From: an uncultured Desulfurellaceae bacterium
GTDB taxonomy: Bacteria; Campylobacterota_A; Desulfurellia; Desulfurellales; Hippeaceae
Assembly (NCBI GenBank): GCA_913056505.1
Contig: CAJXLZ010000037.1
Span: 1-8,171 of the forward strand
DNA length: 8,171 bases
Direction of reading: 5' to 3'
Shown: positions 1 through 5,557 of the stretch, one piece after another
Position numbering within the stretch: position 1 is the stretch's first letter
Layout of the letters: each line of letters starts with the position of its first letter
Position numbers and translations under genes: made by a program
The notes under the pieces: model-generated
The model's database searches: none
What the model was told of the DNA's origin: nothing
Seen by the model: the letters and a program-made list of their open reading frames with translations, nothing else

Positions 1-120
1 GGAATGACAAGAAAAACTACAAGGCGACATTGTTATTTATCGTCATTCCGCATCGTTCTCTTGTCATTCCGTGCTTGACACGGAATCTAGACTCTGGATC
101 CCCACTTTCGCGGGAATGGC
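1..120. repeat. REP/MITE-like dispersed repeat cluster (GTCATTCC-ended hairpins)
   Basis: Several related short motifs are packed together. GGAATGACAAG at 1-11 is the exact reverse complement of CTTGTCATTCC at 60-70. GTCATTCCG occurs as direct copies at 42-50 and 63-71, and a near-inverted copy (GGAATGGC) ends at 120. Inside the right-hand unit are a perfect hairpin, TTCCGTG (67-73) with CACGGAA (79-85), and a weaker one around CCCC...CGGG (100-114). This is the familiar layout of intergenic repeats whose minus-strand translation reads SRESGDPESR. The element starts before the window, so its left edge is not visible. It lies downstream of ribE and could act as a weak transcription barrier on the minus strand, but no T-run follows the hairpins, so I do not call a terminator. 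Confidence 0.75.
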
Positions 121-267
121 AAAAAAACGCAGGTGACAAAAAAATTAATGAATTTAGCCAATTAATAATATCAAAGAAAATTAAACTATGCTTTATCCTT
201 TTGCACATAATAACCCAACGTCCTAAAGCGAGCTGTTGACCAATTTTATATTAATAAGTATATCGTT
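121..267. other. Gene-free AT-rich spacer downstream of ribE
   Basis: No convincing coding region is seen. A short minus-strand frame at about 242-186 reads like a protein C-terminus (ending LGYYVQKDKA, then TAG), but it is closed upstream by an in-frame TAA after about 19 codons. An inverted pair GCTTTA (190-195) / TAAAGC (224-229) has a 28-base loop and is probably chance. No T-run terminator for ribE was recognised here. Confidence 0.5.
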
Positions 268-909
268 TCAACTAATAAAACCGTTTTCTTTTAAGAAAAA
301 CTCATCAATATCTTTAGTTTTGCCGTTTACTATTTTTTCTATATATTTGCCTATAATATCAAGTTCTATATTAACCTCATCTTGTGGTCTTTTGTATTTT
401 AAATTGGTGTTTTCAAATGTGTGCGGTATTACGGCAACCTCTAAAAATGACCGCTGCAGATTAGATATAGTTAAACTTATACCGTCTATAGTGATTGATC
501 CCTTGTCTACACAGTGTTTATATATAAACTCGCTGCACGCTATTCTTAATAAATAGAATGCACCGTTTTTCTTAATAGTTAGAATTTTTGATGTGCTGTC
601 TATATGACCCAAAACAATGTGTCCGGACAGTCTATCTGAAAACCTTAACGCTCTTTCCAAATTCACATGCTCATTAATGTGCAGCTTGCCTATGTTGCTT
701 TTATTTATGGTTTCAAATGATACATCAACACAAAATGAACTGTTGTCTATTTTTACAGCAGTTAAACATACACCGTTTACAGCTATACTGTCGCCTATTT
801 TTGTATTCTCCAATATATTGTTATTTGCATTTATTGTTAATGTTATGCCGTTTTGTATTCGAGTTATATTTTTAACTATTCCTATCCCTTCCACAATGCC
901 GGTGAACAT
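268..909 (-). CDS. ribE: Riboflavin synthase, alpha-chain type
   Basis: Riboflavin synthase (EC 2.5.1.9) dismutates two 6,7-dimethyl-8-ribityllumazine molecules to riboflavin in the cytoplasm; the family works as a homotrimer. The 213-residue length is typical. The protein opens with the diagnostic MFTGIVE (1-7) and has two homologous lumazine-binding barrels. Barrel 1 carries SIAVNGVCLT (41-50), with the Ser41 and Cys48 known to matter in the E. coli enzyme, and GHIVLGHID (96-104). Barrel 2 carries KGSITIDGISLTI (136-148). The ATG follows the ribD stop directly (TAAATG). A GAAGGG Shine-Dalgarno sits at 919-924 inside the end of ribD, so the two genes are co-transcribed and probably translationally coupled. 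The symbol is ribE in E. coli usage and ribC or ribB in some other species. The stop is TGA. Confidence 0.96.
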   Translation of the reverse strand: MFTGIVEGIGIVKNITRIQNGITLTINANNNILENTKIGDSIAVNGVCLTAVKIDNSSFCVDVSFETINKSNIGKLHINEHVNLERALRFSDRLSGHIVLGHIDSTSKILTIKKNGAFYLLRIACSEFIYKHCVDKGSITIDGISLTISNLQRSFLEVAVIPHTFENTNLKYKRPQDEVNIELDIIGKYIEKIVNGKTKDIDEFFLKENGFIS

Positions 910-1998
910 TTAAAAATACCCTTCTATGAGAAAATCATTCCCCACATTTCTGCATTTTGCATTTTTTAGATTATGTACATGCTCCAAATCATACGGTGCA
1001 TCCGCACCAACAACGTTAAACGCTCCATATGAACCTGTTATTTTGGGCGCATAAAATAGATATGCTTTATCATATAGGTTATTTGTCAAAAAATATCCAT
1101 GAGATCTGCTGCCACCCTCCACAAGAGCTGAGCATATATCCCGTTTTAATAATTCCTGCGACAATTTTTCAGGTACAAATACACCTTTTTCTGCATCACA
1201 CTCAATTATATTTGCCCCCATGGCAAACAGCGTCTGTCTTTTCTTTTCCTGCTGATTGCTATTTGTTACTATGTAAACATTGTTGGGATATTTACTGAAC
1301 AACTTTGAAGATAGCGGAATACGCAGATTAGCATCCAGTATCACCCTTTTTGGCTGTTTATAACCTCTAATGCGGCATGTCAGCATAGGGTCATCCATAA
1401 TGATTGTATTGATGCCTACAATTACTGCATCATATAAACCTCTCAGTTTATGAGAAAATCTTAATGACTTTTCAGATGTTATCCATTTGGATACGCCGCC
1501 TTTTACCGCGATATTACCGTTTAAAAGCATCGCGGCTTTCATAACAAAAAAGGGTTTTAGCTTGGTAACATTCGTTATAAATATCTCATTTAGTCTATTA
1601 GCATCTTTTTCCAATACACCGATTTTAACTTCGATATTGTTCTGTTTAAGACGTTCTACACCGCCCTGCGCTTTGGGATTGGGGTCTCTCATACCTATAA
1701 CAACCCGCTTTATGCCGCTTTTAATGATAGCCTCCGAGCATGGCGGTGTCCTGCCGTAATGGTTGCATGGCTCAAGGTTAACATAGATTGTGGCACCTAT
1801 TAAATCATCTTTATTTTTAACAGAATTTATGGCCTCAATCTCAGCATGAGGAAGGCCGGCTTTTTTATGGTATCCTTCACCTATTATCTGCCCGTTCTTC
1901 GTTATAACGGCGCCAACCATAGGATTTGGTGAGGTTCCGCCTTTTGCCTTTTTTGCGAGTTGTATAGCGCGTCTCATAAATATTTCATCTTGATCCAT
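910..1998 (-). CDS. ribD: Bifunctional diaminohydroxyphosphoribosylaminopyrimidine deaminase / 5-amino-6-(5-phosphoribosylamino)uracil reductase
   Basis: RibD performs the second and third steps of riboflavin synthesis: Zn-dependent deamination of the pyrimidine, then NADPH reduction of the ribose. From the chosen start the protein is 362 residues, normal for the two-domain enzyme. The N-terminal cytidine-deaminase-fold domain shows TSPNPMVG (22-29), the HAE zinc/catalytic motif (H51, E53) and PCNHYGRTPPC with zinc ligands C78 and C87. The C-terminal DHFR-like reductase domain begins near residue 147 with MKAAMLLNG, continues through VGINTIIMDDPMLT and ends with the VEGG motif (293-296). I prefer the ATG at 1998 (MDQDEIF) over the ATG at 2013. 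It aligns with usual RibD N-termini, and the 2013 codon lies inside the spacer of a consensus-like promoter (1999-2033). All key residues are present. Confidence 0.94.
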   Translation of the reverse strand: MDQDEIFMRRAIQLAKKAKGGTSPNPMVGAVITKNGQIIGEGYHKKAGLPHAEIEAINSVKNKDDLIGATIYVNLEPCNHYGRTPPCSEAIIKSGIKRVVIGMRDPNPKAQGGVERLKQNNIEVKIGVLEKDANRLNEIFITNVTKLKPFFVMKAAMLLNGNIAVKGGVSKWITSEKSLRFSHKLRGLYDAVIVGINTIIMDDPMLTCRIRGYKQPKRVILDANLRIPLSSKLFSKYPNNVYIVTNSNQQEKKRQTLFAMGANIIECDAEKGVFVPEKLSQELLKRDICSALVEGGSRSHGYFLTNNLYDKAYLFYAPKITGSYGAFNVVGADAPYDLEHVHNLKNAKCRNVGNDFLIEGYF

Positions 1999-2004
1999 AT
2001 TCAC

Positions 2005-2033
2005 AAAATACATTAGCCTGTTAATTTTGTCAA
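2005..2033 (-). promoter_or_regulatory. Putative sigma70-type promoter of ribDE
   Basis: On the minus strand TTGACA (2033-2028, a perfect -35) is followed by a 17-base spacer and TATTTT (2010-2005, 4/6 match to the -10 box). Only six bases separate the -10 box from the preferred ribD ATG at 1998, so the predicted transcription start falls at or within a base or two of the ATG. No Shine-Dalgarno and no room for an FMN riboswitch exist here, so ribD control by the classical RFN element can be excluded for this promoter. Confidence 0.6.
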
Positions 2034-2073
2034 TTTAGAAAATCAATACATCCTAATTTAAACATAAGATAGG

Positions 2074-3078
2074 TTACAAGTCTTTTAAAAATCGCAGTAG
2101 ATCGTTTTTTTTATTTTGTTTATCTTTGCATAAATAGCATACATCCTCATTTTTTTGCGAAAAAAATTCCTTGCCGCATAATTTGCACACATTCTTTTGC
2201 ATCTCAATCAGCTTGACGGCTTTGGATTTAAGATCAAGCGTAGTGCCGTATTCAAATGAAATGGCATTTTGTATACAGGATTCGATACAGGCTTTGCATC
2301 CTGTGCAGAGCGAAGGATTAAAATAAATTTTTCCACTCTGTTCATATTTTTTAATAACAATAGCCTCCTGAGTGCATACTATCTCACACATACCACAAAA
2401 TGTACAGGCATTTGAAATTTTCAGATTAAAGATACCGCCATAATCAAACTGCTTTTCAATTTTATCTATTGAAGCATCAACAGCCTTTTTCAGTATTTCC
2501 CTTTTGTTTGTTTGATTTTGAGCAAGAAATATAGAGAATAACTCTCTTCTCAATACGTTGTTTTCAGGTATATGAGCATGTTTTGCTACATCTTTTTCTA
2601 CGGATAAAATGCCCTTGATATTTAAAGATTCGGCAATATTTTTTGCTCTTTTGAGGTTTTTATCAAAAAGCGGTAAAGTTTCTTTAAAAACACAGTCGCT
2701 GCAGTCGCCTTTTTTTATTGTCACATTTTCCCCTCTCGCTAAATAAGTTACTATAACATCATCTGTTATTCTTGAAACACAGGCAACCTTTACCGAAGCA
2801 TTAGAAAAAATACAGCCTATGTCAAGGTCACCCTCTGTTGATTTTATCAGTTTCTCGTTATCCTTTTTTACAATTATGGCTGAATTAGGACAAGCCGCAT
2901 AGCATATTCCGCAGTTTACACATCTATTTTTATCTATAGCAAGACTGTGATTTTTAAAGAGGATTGCATTTGCCACGCAGAATTTTATGCATTCATTACA
3001 GCTTGCGAGTTTGAGCTTTGTACGTGCACAAAGTCTATTATCTATCCTGACATATCCGCAATGCGAGAAGTCCTTCAT
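2074..3078 (-). CDS. Polyferredoxin-like 4Fe-4S protein with C-terminal zinc-ribbon-like Cys motif
   Basis: A 334-residue soluble protein of unknown specific function with about 23 cysteines. Modules in order: an N-terminal Cys set (C7, C17, C27, C30, C34); a classic cluster motif C53-x2-C56-x2-C59-x3-C63-P; a middle region with C89, ACVSR (C100) and GDCSDC (C126, C129), resembling the small domain beside ferredoxin modules in some dehydrogenase-associated iron-sulfur proteins; a bicluster ferredoxin pair, C225-x2-C228-x2-C231-x3-C235 and C258-x2-C261-x2-C264-x3-C268; and a treble-clef or zinc-ribbon-like C298-x2-C301...C314-x2-C317. There is no signal peptide or membrane helix. It starts 13 bases after the feoB stop, without an evident Shine-Dalgarno, so it is probably the third gene of the feo operon. 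Electron transfer or iron/redox sensing is inferred. The N-terminal layout loosely recalls ferredoxin-like proteins found near formate dehydrogenase genes, an uncertain resemblance. Confidence 0.85.
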   Translation of the reverse strand: MKDFSHCGYVRIDNRLCARTKLKLASCNECIKFCVANAILFKNHSLAIDKNRCVNCGICYAACPNSAIIVKKDNEKLIKSTEGDLDIGCIFSNASVKVACVSRITDDVIVTYLARGENVTIKKGDCSDCVFKETLPLFDKNLKRAKNIAESLNIKGILSVEKDVAKHAHIPENNVLRRELFSIFLAQNQTNKREILKKAVDASIDKIEKQFDYGGIFNLKISNACTFCGMCEIVCTQEAIVIKKYEQSGKIYFNPSLCTGCKACIESCIQNAISFEYGTTLDLKSKAVKLIEMQKNVCKLCGKEFFSQKNEDVCYLCKDKQNKKNDLLRFLKDL

Positions 3079-3091
3079 TTTATAAATTCGG

Positions 3092-4993
3092 TTATATAAT
3101 AGAAATTATAATTTTAACAAAATAAGACAATATCACAGCAAGTACAAATGTTCCTATGGTTATGTAGAGAGAGTATTTTAGTCCAACCTCCCTTTTTAGA
3201 ACAGCAATTGTTGCAACGCATGGTATATAGAACATAACAAATATCGTAAACACAAGCATCTGCTGAGTGCTCATAACGGTGTTTACTAAAGCGGCTGAAG
3301 ATAAGCCGAGTGCCTGATACAGCATTAAAAGCGTTAATTCCTTTCTGAAAACCCCAAAAATCAAAACTACGCCCACAGCAGCTGGAAGGCCCAAGACTCC
3401 GCTTAAAAGAGGCTCAAATGCCATATTTATATAATCATCGAGATGATAGTAAGAAATGACAGCCAGCAAAACGCTGCCGGCAACAAGTAGCGGGACTGCA
3501 ACATATACAAAATCTTTAATCTTGAGCCATGTTTTTAAAATAACGGTTTTTAAGGAGGGTATTCTATAGGGTGGAATGTCAAGCACCATTTCCGGGCTAA
3601 TGCCAGGCAGAAGCCTTTTTAAAATCATGCCGCTTATTACTATAACTACGAGATTAAACATATATAAAGGAATAACATACATATACCCTAAGAAATAACC
3701 TACAAGACCCATTATAACCGTACTTCTTGCTGAACATGGAACCAAAGATGCCAAAAATGCAGCGATTATCTTTTCTTTTTTACTCTTTAAAATACGTGTT
3801 GCCATAACAGCAGGAACGCTGCACCCATATCCGACAACAAATGAGATAACGCTTGTTCCGTGCACACCCATTTTATGAAGCACCGAGTCCATTAGGTAAG
3901 CCACGCGGGGCAAATAACCAACATCTTCAAAAAATGATATAATGAACAAAAACGGAACAAGATACGGCAAAGCTATTCCAATTGCAGCACCGATGCCGTC
4001 TACTGCACCCTTTGTTATACTAAATACCAATTTATTTGGAATAGCCGAAACGAGAAAAGCGTCTATTTTATCGAAAATATCTATAAAGATATTCTCTACA
4101 GGGGTTCCTCCTTGAAAAACAATATAAAATACACCCAGGAATAGGACAAACATTACCAAATAGCCTAAAACAGGATGCATAAGAATAGAATCAATCTTTT
4201 CTTCACTATTTTTTGTGCGTATCTTCTTCAATTTTGAAGTATCTTCAAAAATATCCATGCAAAGGGCGTGCCGCTCCTTTTCAATTTCATTGCCATTATC
4301 CAAAGACTTTCGGGCTTTAATTAGCTCATCCCTACAGGGTGTATTTTCAATCATGTCAGATATAGGTTTAAAGCCCTCTATTGATTTTATAGCCATCATC
4401 TTAACGGGCCAGTTCTTATCCTTGATATTTTCACCTATGCATTGCTCTAAATTTTCTATTTTGCTTTCTATTTCTTCTGAATAGATACATTCTTTAGTAG
4501 GAGGGGAAGCGTTTTTTAGAGTTTGAAGCAGCTCTTTGACGCCTTTGCCTTTTTTAGCAATTATAGGCACAACCTTAATACCAAGCGCATCGGAAAGCTT
4601 TTTTGTATCTATAATTATACCTTTTCTTTCTGCCTCATCCATCATATTCAATGCCATTACCATAGGTTTGCCTAAACACATTAATTCAAGTGTCATCTCT
4701 ATACTTCTTATCAATGTGGAAGCATCTACGATATTGACAATCACATCTATATCCATAGAAAATAGGGCTTTAACGGCCTCCTTTTCTGCATCATCATACC
4801 AGCTTAAAGAATATGTACCCGGAAGATCTACAATCTCTACCAAATCGTTGCCTATATAGGTTTTACCTTTAATATATGTAACTGTAGCTCCGGGGAAATT
4901 TGCCGTTAAACTGCGATAGCCGGCAATCTGATTAAAAAGTGTGCTTTTACCACAATTAGGCTGTCCTATTAATGCAATTCTTATCTGTTTCAA
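3092..4993 (-). CDS. feoB: Ferrous iron transport protein B (FeoB)
   Basis: Inner-membrane Fe(II) transporter with a cytoplasmic G-protein domain; 633 residues, at the short end of the family (E. coli 773). The G domain shows G1 GQPNCGKS (10-17), G3 DLPG (56-59) and G4 NMMD (116-119), followed by a helical linker to about residue 265. The membrane part starts at HPVLGYLVMF (273 on) and has the two Gate regions. Conserved cysteines are C391 (GYGCSVPA), C420 (PCSARSTVI) and C592 (YIPCVAT). The Gate motif after PCSAR reads STVI rather than the common LPV. The start is TTG: TTGA overlaps the feoA TGA stop by four bases, and GAGGAA at 5006-5001 gives a well-spaced ribosome binding site, so translation is coupled to feoA. 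No C-terminal FeoC-like extension is present. Confidence 0.96.
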   Translation of the reverse strand: MKQIRIALIGQPNCGKSTLFNQIAGYRSLTANFPGATVTYIKGKTYIGNDLVEIVDLPGTYSLSWYDDAEKEAVKALFSMDIDVIVNIVDASTLIRSIEMTLELMCLGKPMVMALNMMDEAERKGIIIDTKKLSDALGIKVVPIIAKKGKGVKELLQTLKNASPPTKECIYSEEIESKIENLEQCIGENIKDKNWPVKMMAIKSIEGFKPISDMIENTPCRDELIKARKSLDNGNEIEKERHALCMDIFEDTSKLKKIRTKNSEEKIDSILMHPVLGYLVMFVLFLGVFYIVFQGGTPVENIFIDIFDKIDAFLVSAIPNKLVFSITKGAVDGIGAAIGIALPYLVPFLFIISFFEDVGYLPRVAYLMDSVLHKMGVHGTSVISFVVGYGCSVPAVMATRILKSKKEKIIAAFLASLVPCSARSTVIMGLVGYFLGYMYVIPLYMFNLVVIVISGMILKRLLPGISPEMVLDIPPYRIPSLKTVILKTWLKIKDFVYVAVPLLVAGSVLLAVISYYHLDDYINMAFEPLLSGVLGLPAAVGVVLIFGVFRKELTLLMLYQALGLSSAALVNTVMSTQQMLVFTIFVMFYIPCVATIAVLKREVGLKYSLYITIGTFVLAVILSYFVKIIISII

Positions 4994-5217
4994 ACAATTT
5001 CCTCTATAACAACCTTTTTTGCTACGCCTCTGCCGATTACAATATCTGATCCGTTAACGTTAATCATTAAAGGTCCGCTTAGCGGGGCAGCTCTTTTTAG
5101 TTCTATAATGCTACCCGGTGTAACACCCAATCTTAATAGTCTTCCCTTTGATAAAAAACCGCCGGATATGCTGACGATTTTATACTTTCTACCGATTTCA
5201 GCATCAATAAGACTCAT
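4990..5217 (-). CDS. feoA: Ferrous iron transport protein A (FeoA)
   Basis: A small cytoplasmic SH3-like protein needed for FeoB activity, probably contacting its G domain. The expected product from the ATG at 5217 (MSLIDAEIG) has 75 residues, the usual FeoA length. It shows the family pattern: an ISGG segment, GRLLRLGVTPGSIIELKRAAP, GPLMINVNG, then IVIGRGVAKKVVIEE. A longer reading frame up to 5313 adds 32 Cys- and aromatic-rich residues that do not look like FeoA. It would also run through the promoter, so I reject it. The stop TGA overlaps the feoB TTG start. No Shine-Dalgarno precedes the ATG. Confidence 0.93.
   Translation of the reverse strand: MSLIDAEIGRKYKIVSISGGFLSKGRLLRLGVTPGSIIELKRAAPLSGPLMINVNGSDIVIGRGVAKKVVIEEIV
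5001..5006 (-). promoter_or_regulatory. Ribosome binding site deciding the feoB TTG start
   Basis: GAGGAA on the minus strand lies seven bases before the TTG at 4993-4991, inside the last codons of feoA. It supports the non-ATG start, which also gives the canonical N-terminus MKQIRIALIGQPNCGKS. Confidence 0.7.
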
Positions 5218-5226
5218 AACAAATGT

Positions 5227-5256
5227 ATTATATACAAAATAGTAAAACAAAGTCAA
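5227..5256 (-). promoter_or_regulatory. Putative sigma70-type promoter of the feoAB-ferredoxin operon
   Basis: The minus strand carries TTGACT (5256-5251, 5/6 match) and a perfect TATAAT (5232-5227) separated by 18 bases. The feoA ATG at 5217 begins ten bases after the -10 box, giving a predicted leader of about 3-4 bases with no Shine-Dalgarno. I looked for a Fur-box-like GATAATGATAATC pattern around it and saw none. Confidence 0.65.
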
Positions 5257-5293
5257 ACAACACAAAAATTTGTAGTAATTAGAAACGCAACTT

Positions 5294-5321
5294 CTATCTG
5301 TTAGACTTAACATGCAGATAG
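5294..5321. repeat. Inverted repeat CTATCTG...CAGATAG upstream of the feo promoter
   Basis: CTATCTG (5294-5300) and CAGATAG (5315-5321) are perfect 7-base arms around a 14-base centre, which itself contains TGTTA/TAACA (5299-5303 and 5308-5312). It lies about 40 bases upstream of the feo -35 box and just after the stop of the membrane-protein gene. It could be a regulator-binding site or an RNA hairpin ending the upstream transcript; no T-run follows it on the minus strand. Confidence 0.35.
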
Positions 5322-5334
5322 TAAATTAAGTGGG

Positions 5335-5553
5335 TCAGTAAAAATTACTGTGAGGAGGGTTATTTATAGTATCCTTTTTTTCTTCCAAAAGCATTCTTAT
5401 ATTTTTTAGCTCTTTTTTGATTGACAAAAGTATAAATGGAACGAAAATCCACGTTATAAACAGCGCTGAAAATATTAGAATAATTAAGATCTCAAAAAAT
5501 AGAGAGACCGTTCCGCTAAATGATTTATCTATTATGTACGTAAATTCACTCAT
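5335..5553 (-). CDS. Small single-helix membrane protein, unknown function
   Basis: A 72-residue protein if it starts at the ATG at 5553 (MSEFTYIID). In-frame ATG (5568) and TTG (5574) codons would lengthen it slightly and overlap the preceding stop. One strongly hydrophobic stretch at about residues 17-42 (LFFEILIILIFSALFITWIFVPFI) is a transmembrane helix. It is followed by a Lys/Glu-rich amphipathic segment (KKELKNIRMLLEEKK) that could form a short coiled coil on the cytoplasmic side. The start lies four bases after the methyltransferase-fusion stop, so it is probably translationally coupled to that gene. The hydrophobic composition and gene-like spacing argue that it is real. I do not recognise a family. 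A small inverted repeat (CAGTAA-AAA-TTACTG, 5336-5350) overlaps its 3' end. Confidence 0.65.
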   Translation of the reverse strand: MSEFTYIIDKSFSGTVSLFFEILIILIFSALFITWIFVPFILLSIKKELKNIRMLLEEKKDTINNPPHSNFY

Positions 5554-5557
5554 ATCT

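Noticed and set aside
17..208. Minus-strand 63-residue frame containing SRESGDPESR and HGMTRE
   Set aside because: This peptide is the well-known by-product of translating the GTCATTCC-type intergenic repeat; it is not a gene.
30..239. Plus-strand 69-residue frame across the repeat
   Set aside because: It is the other-strand reading of the same repeat, with no ribosome binding site and no protein-like pattern beyond it.
1999..2013. ATG at 2013 as the ribD start
   Set aside because: It lies within the promoter spacer and adds five residues not typical of RibD; the ATG at 1998 fits family alignments better. It remains possible if transcription starts further upstream.
5218..5313. N-terminal extension of feoA by 32 residues
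   Set aside because: The extension is Cys/aromatic-rich, unlike FeoA, and would be encoded by the -35/-10 region; the ATG at 5217 gives a normal FeoA.
5218..5334. Fur box upstream of feoA
   Set aside because: No 19-base GATAATGATAATCATTATC-like sequence could be found by eye in either orientation.
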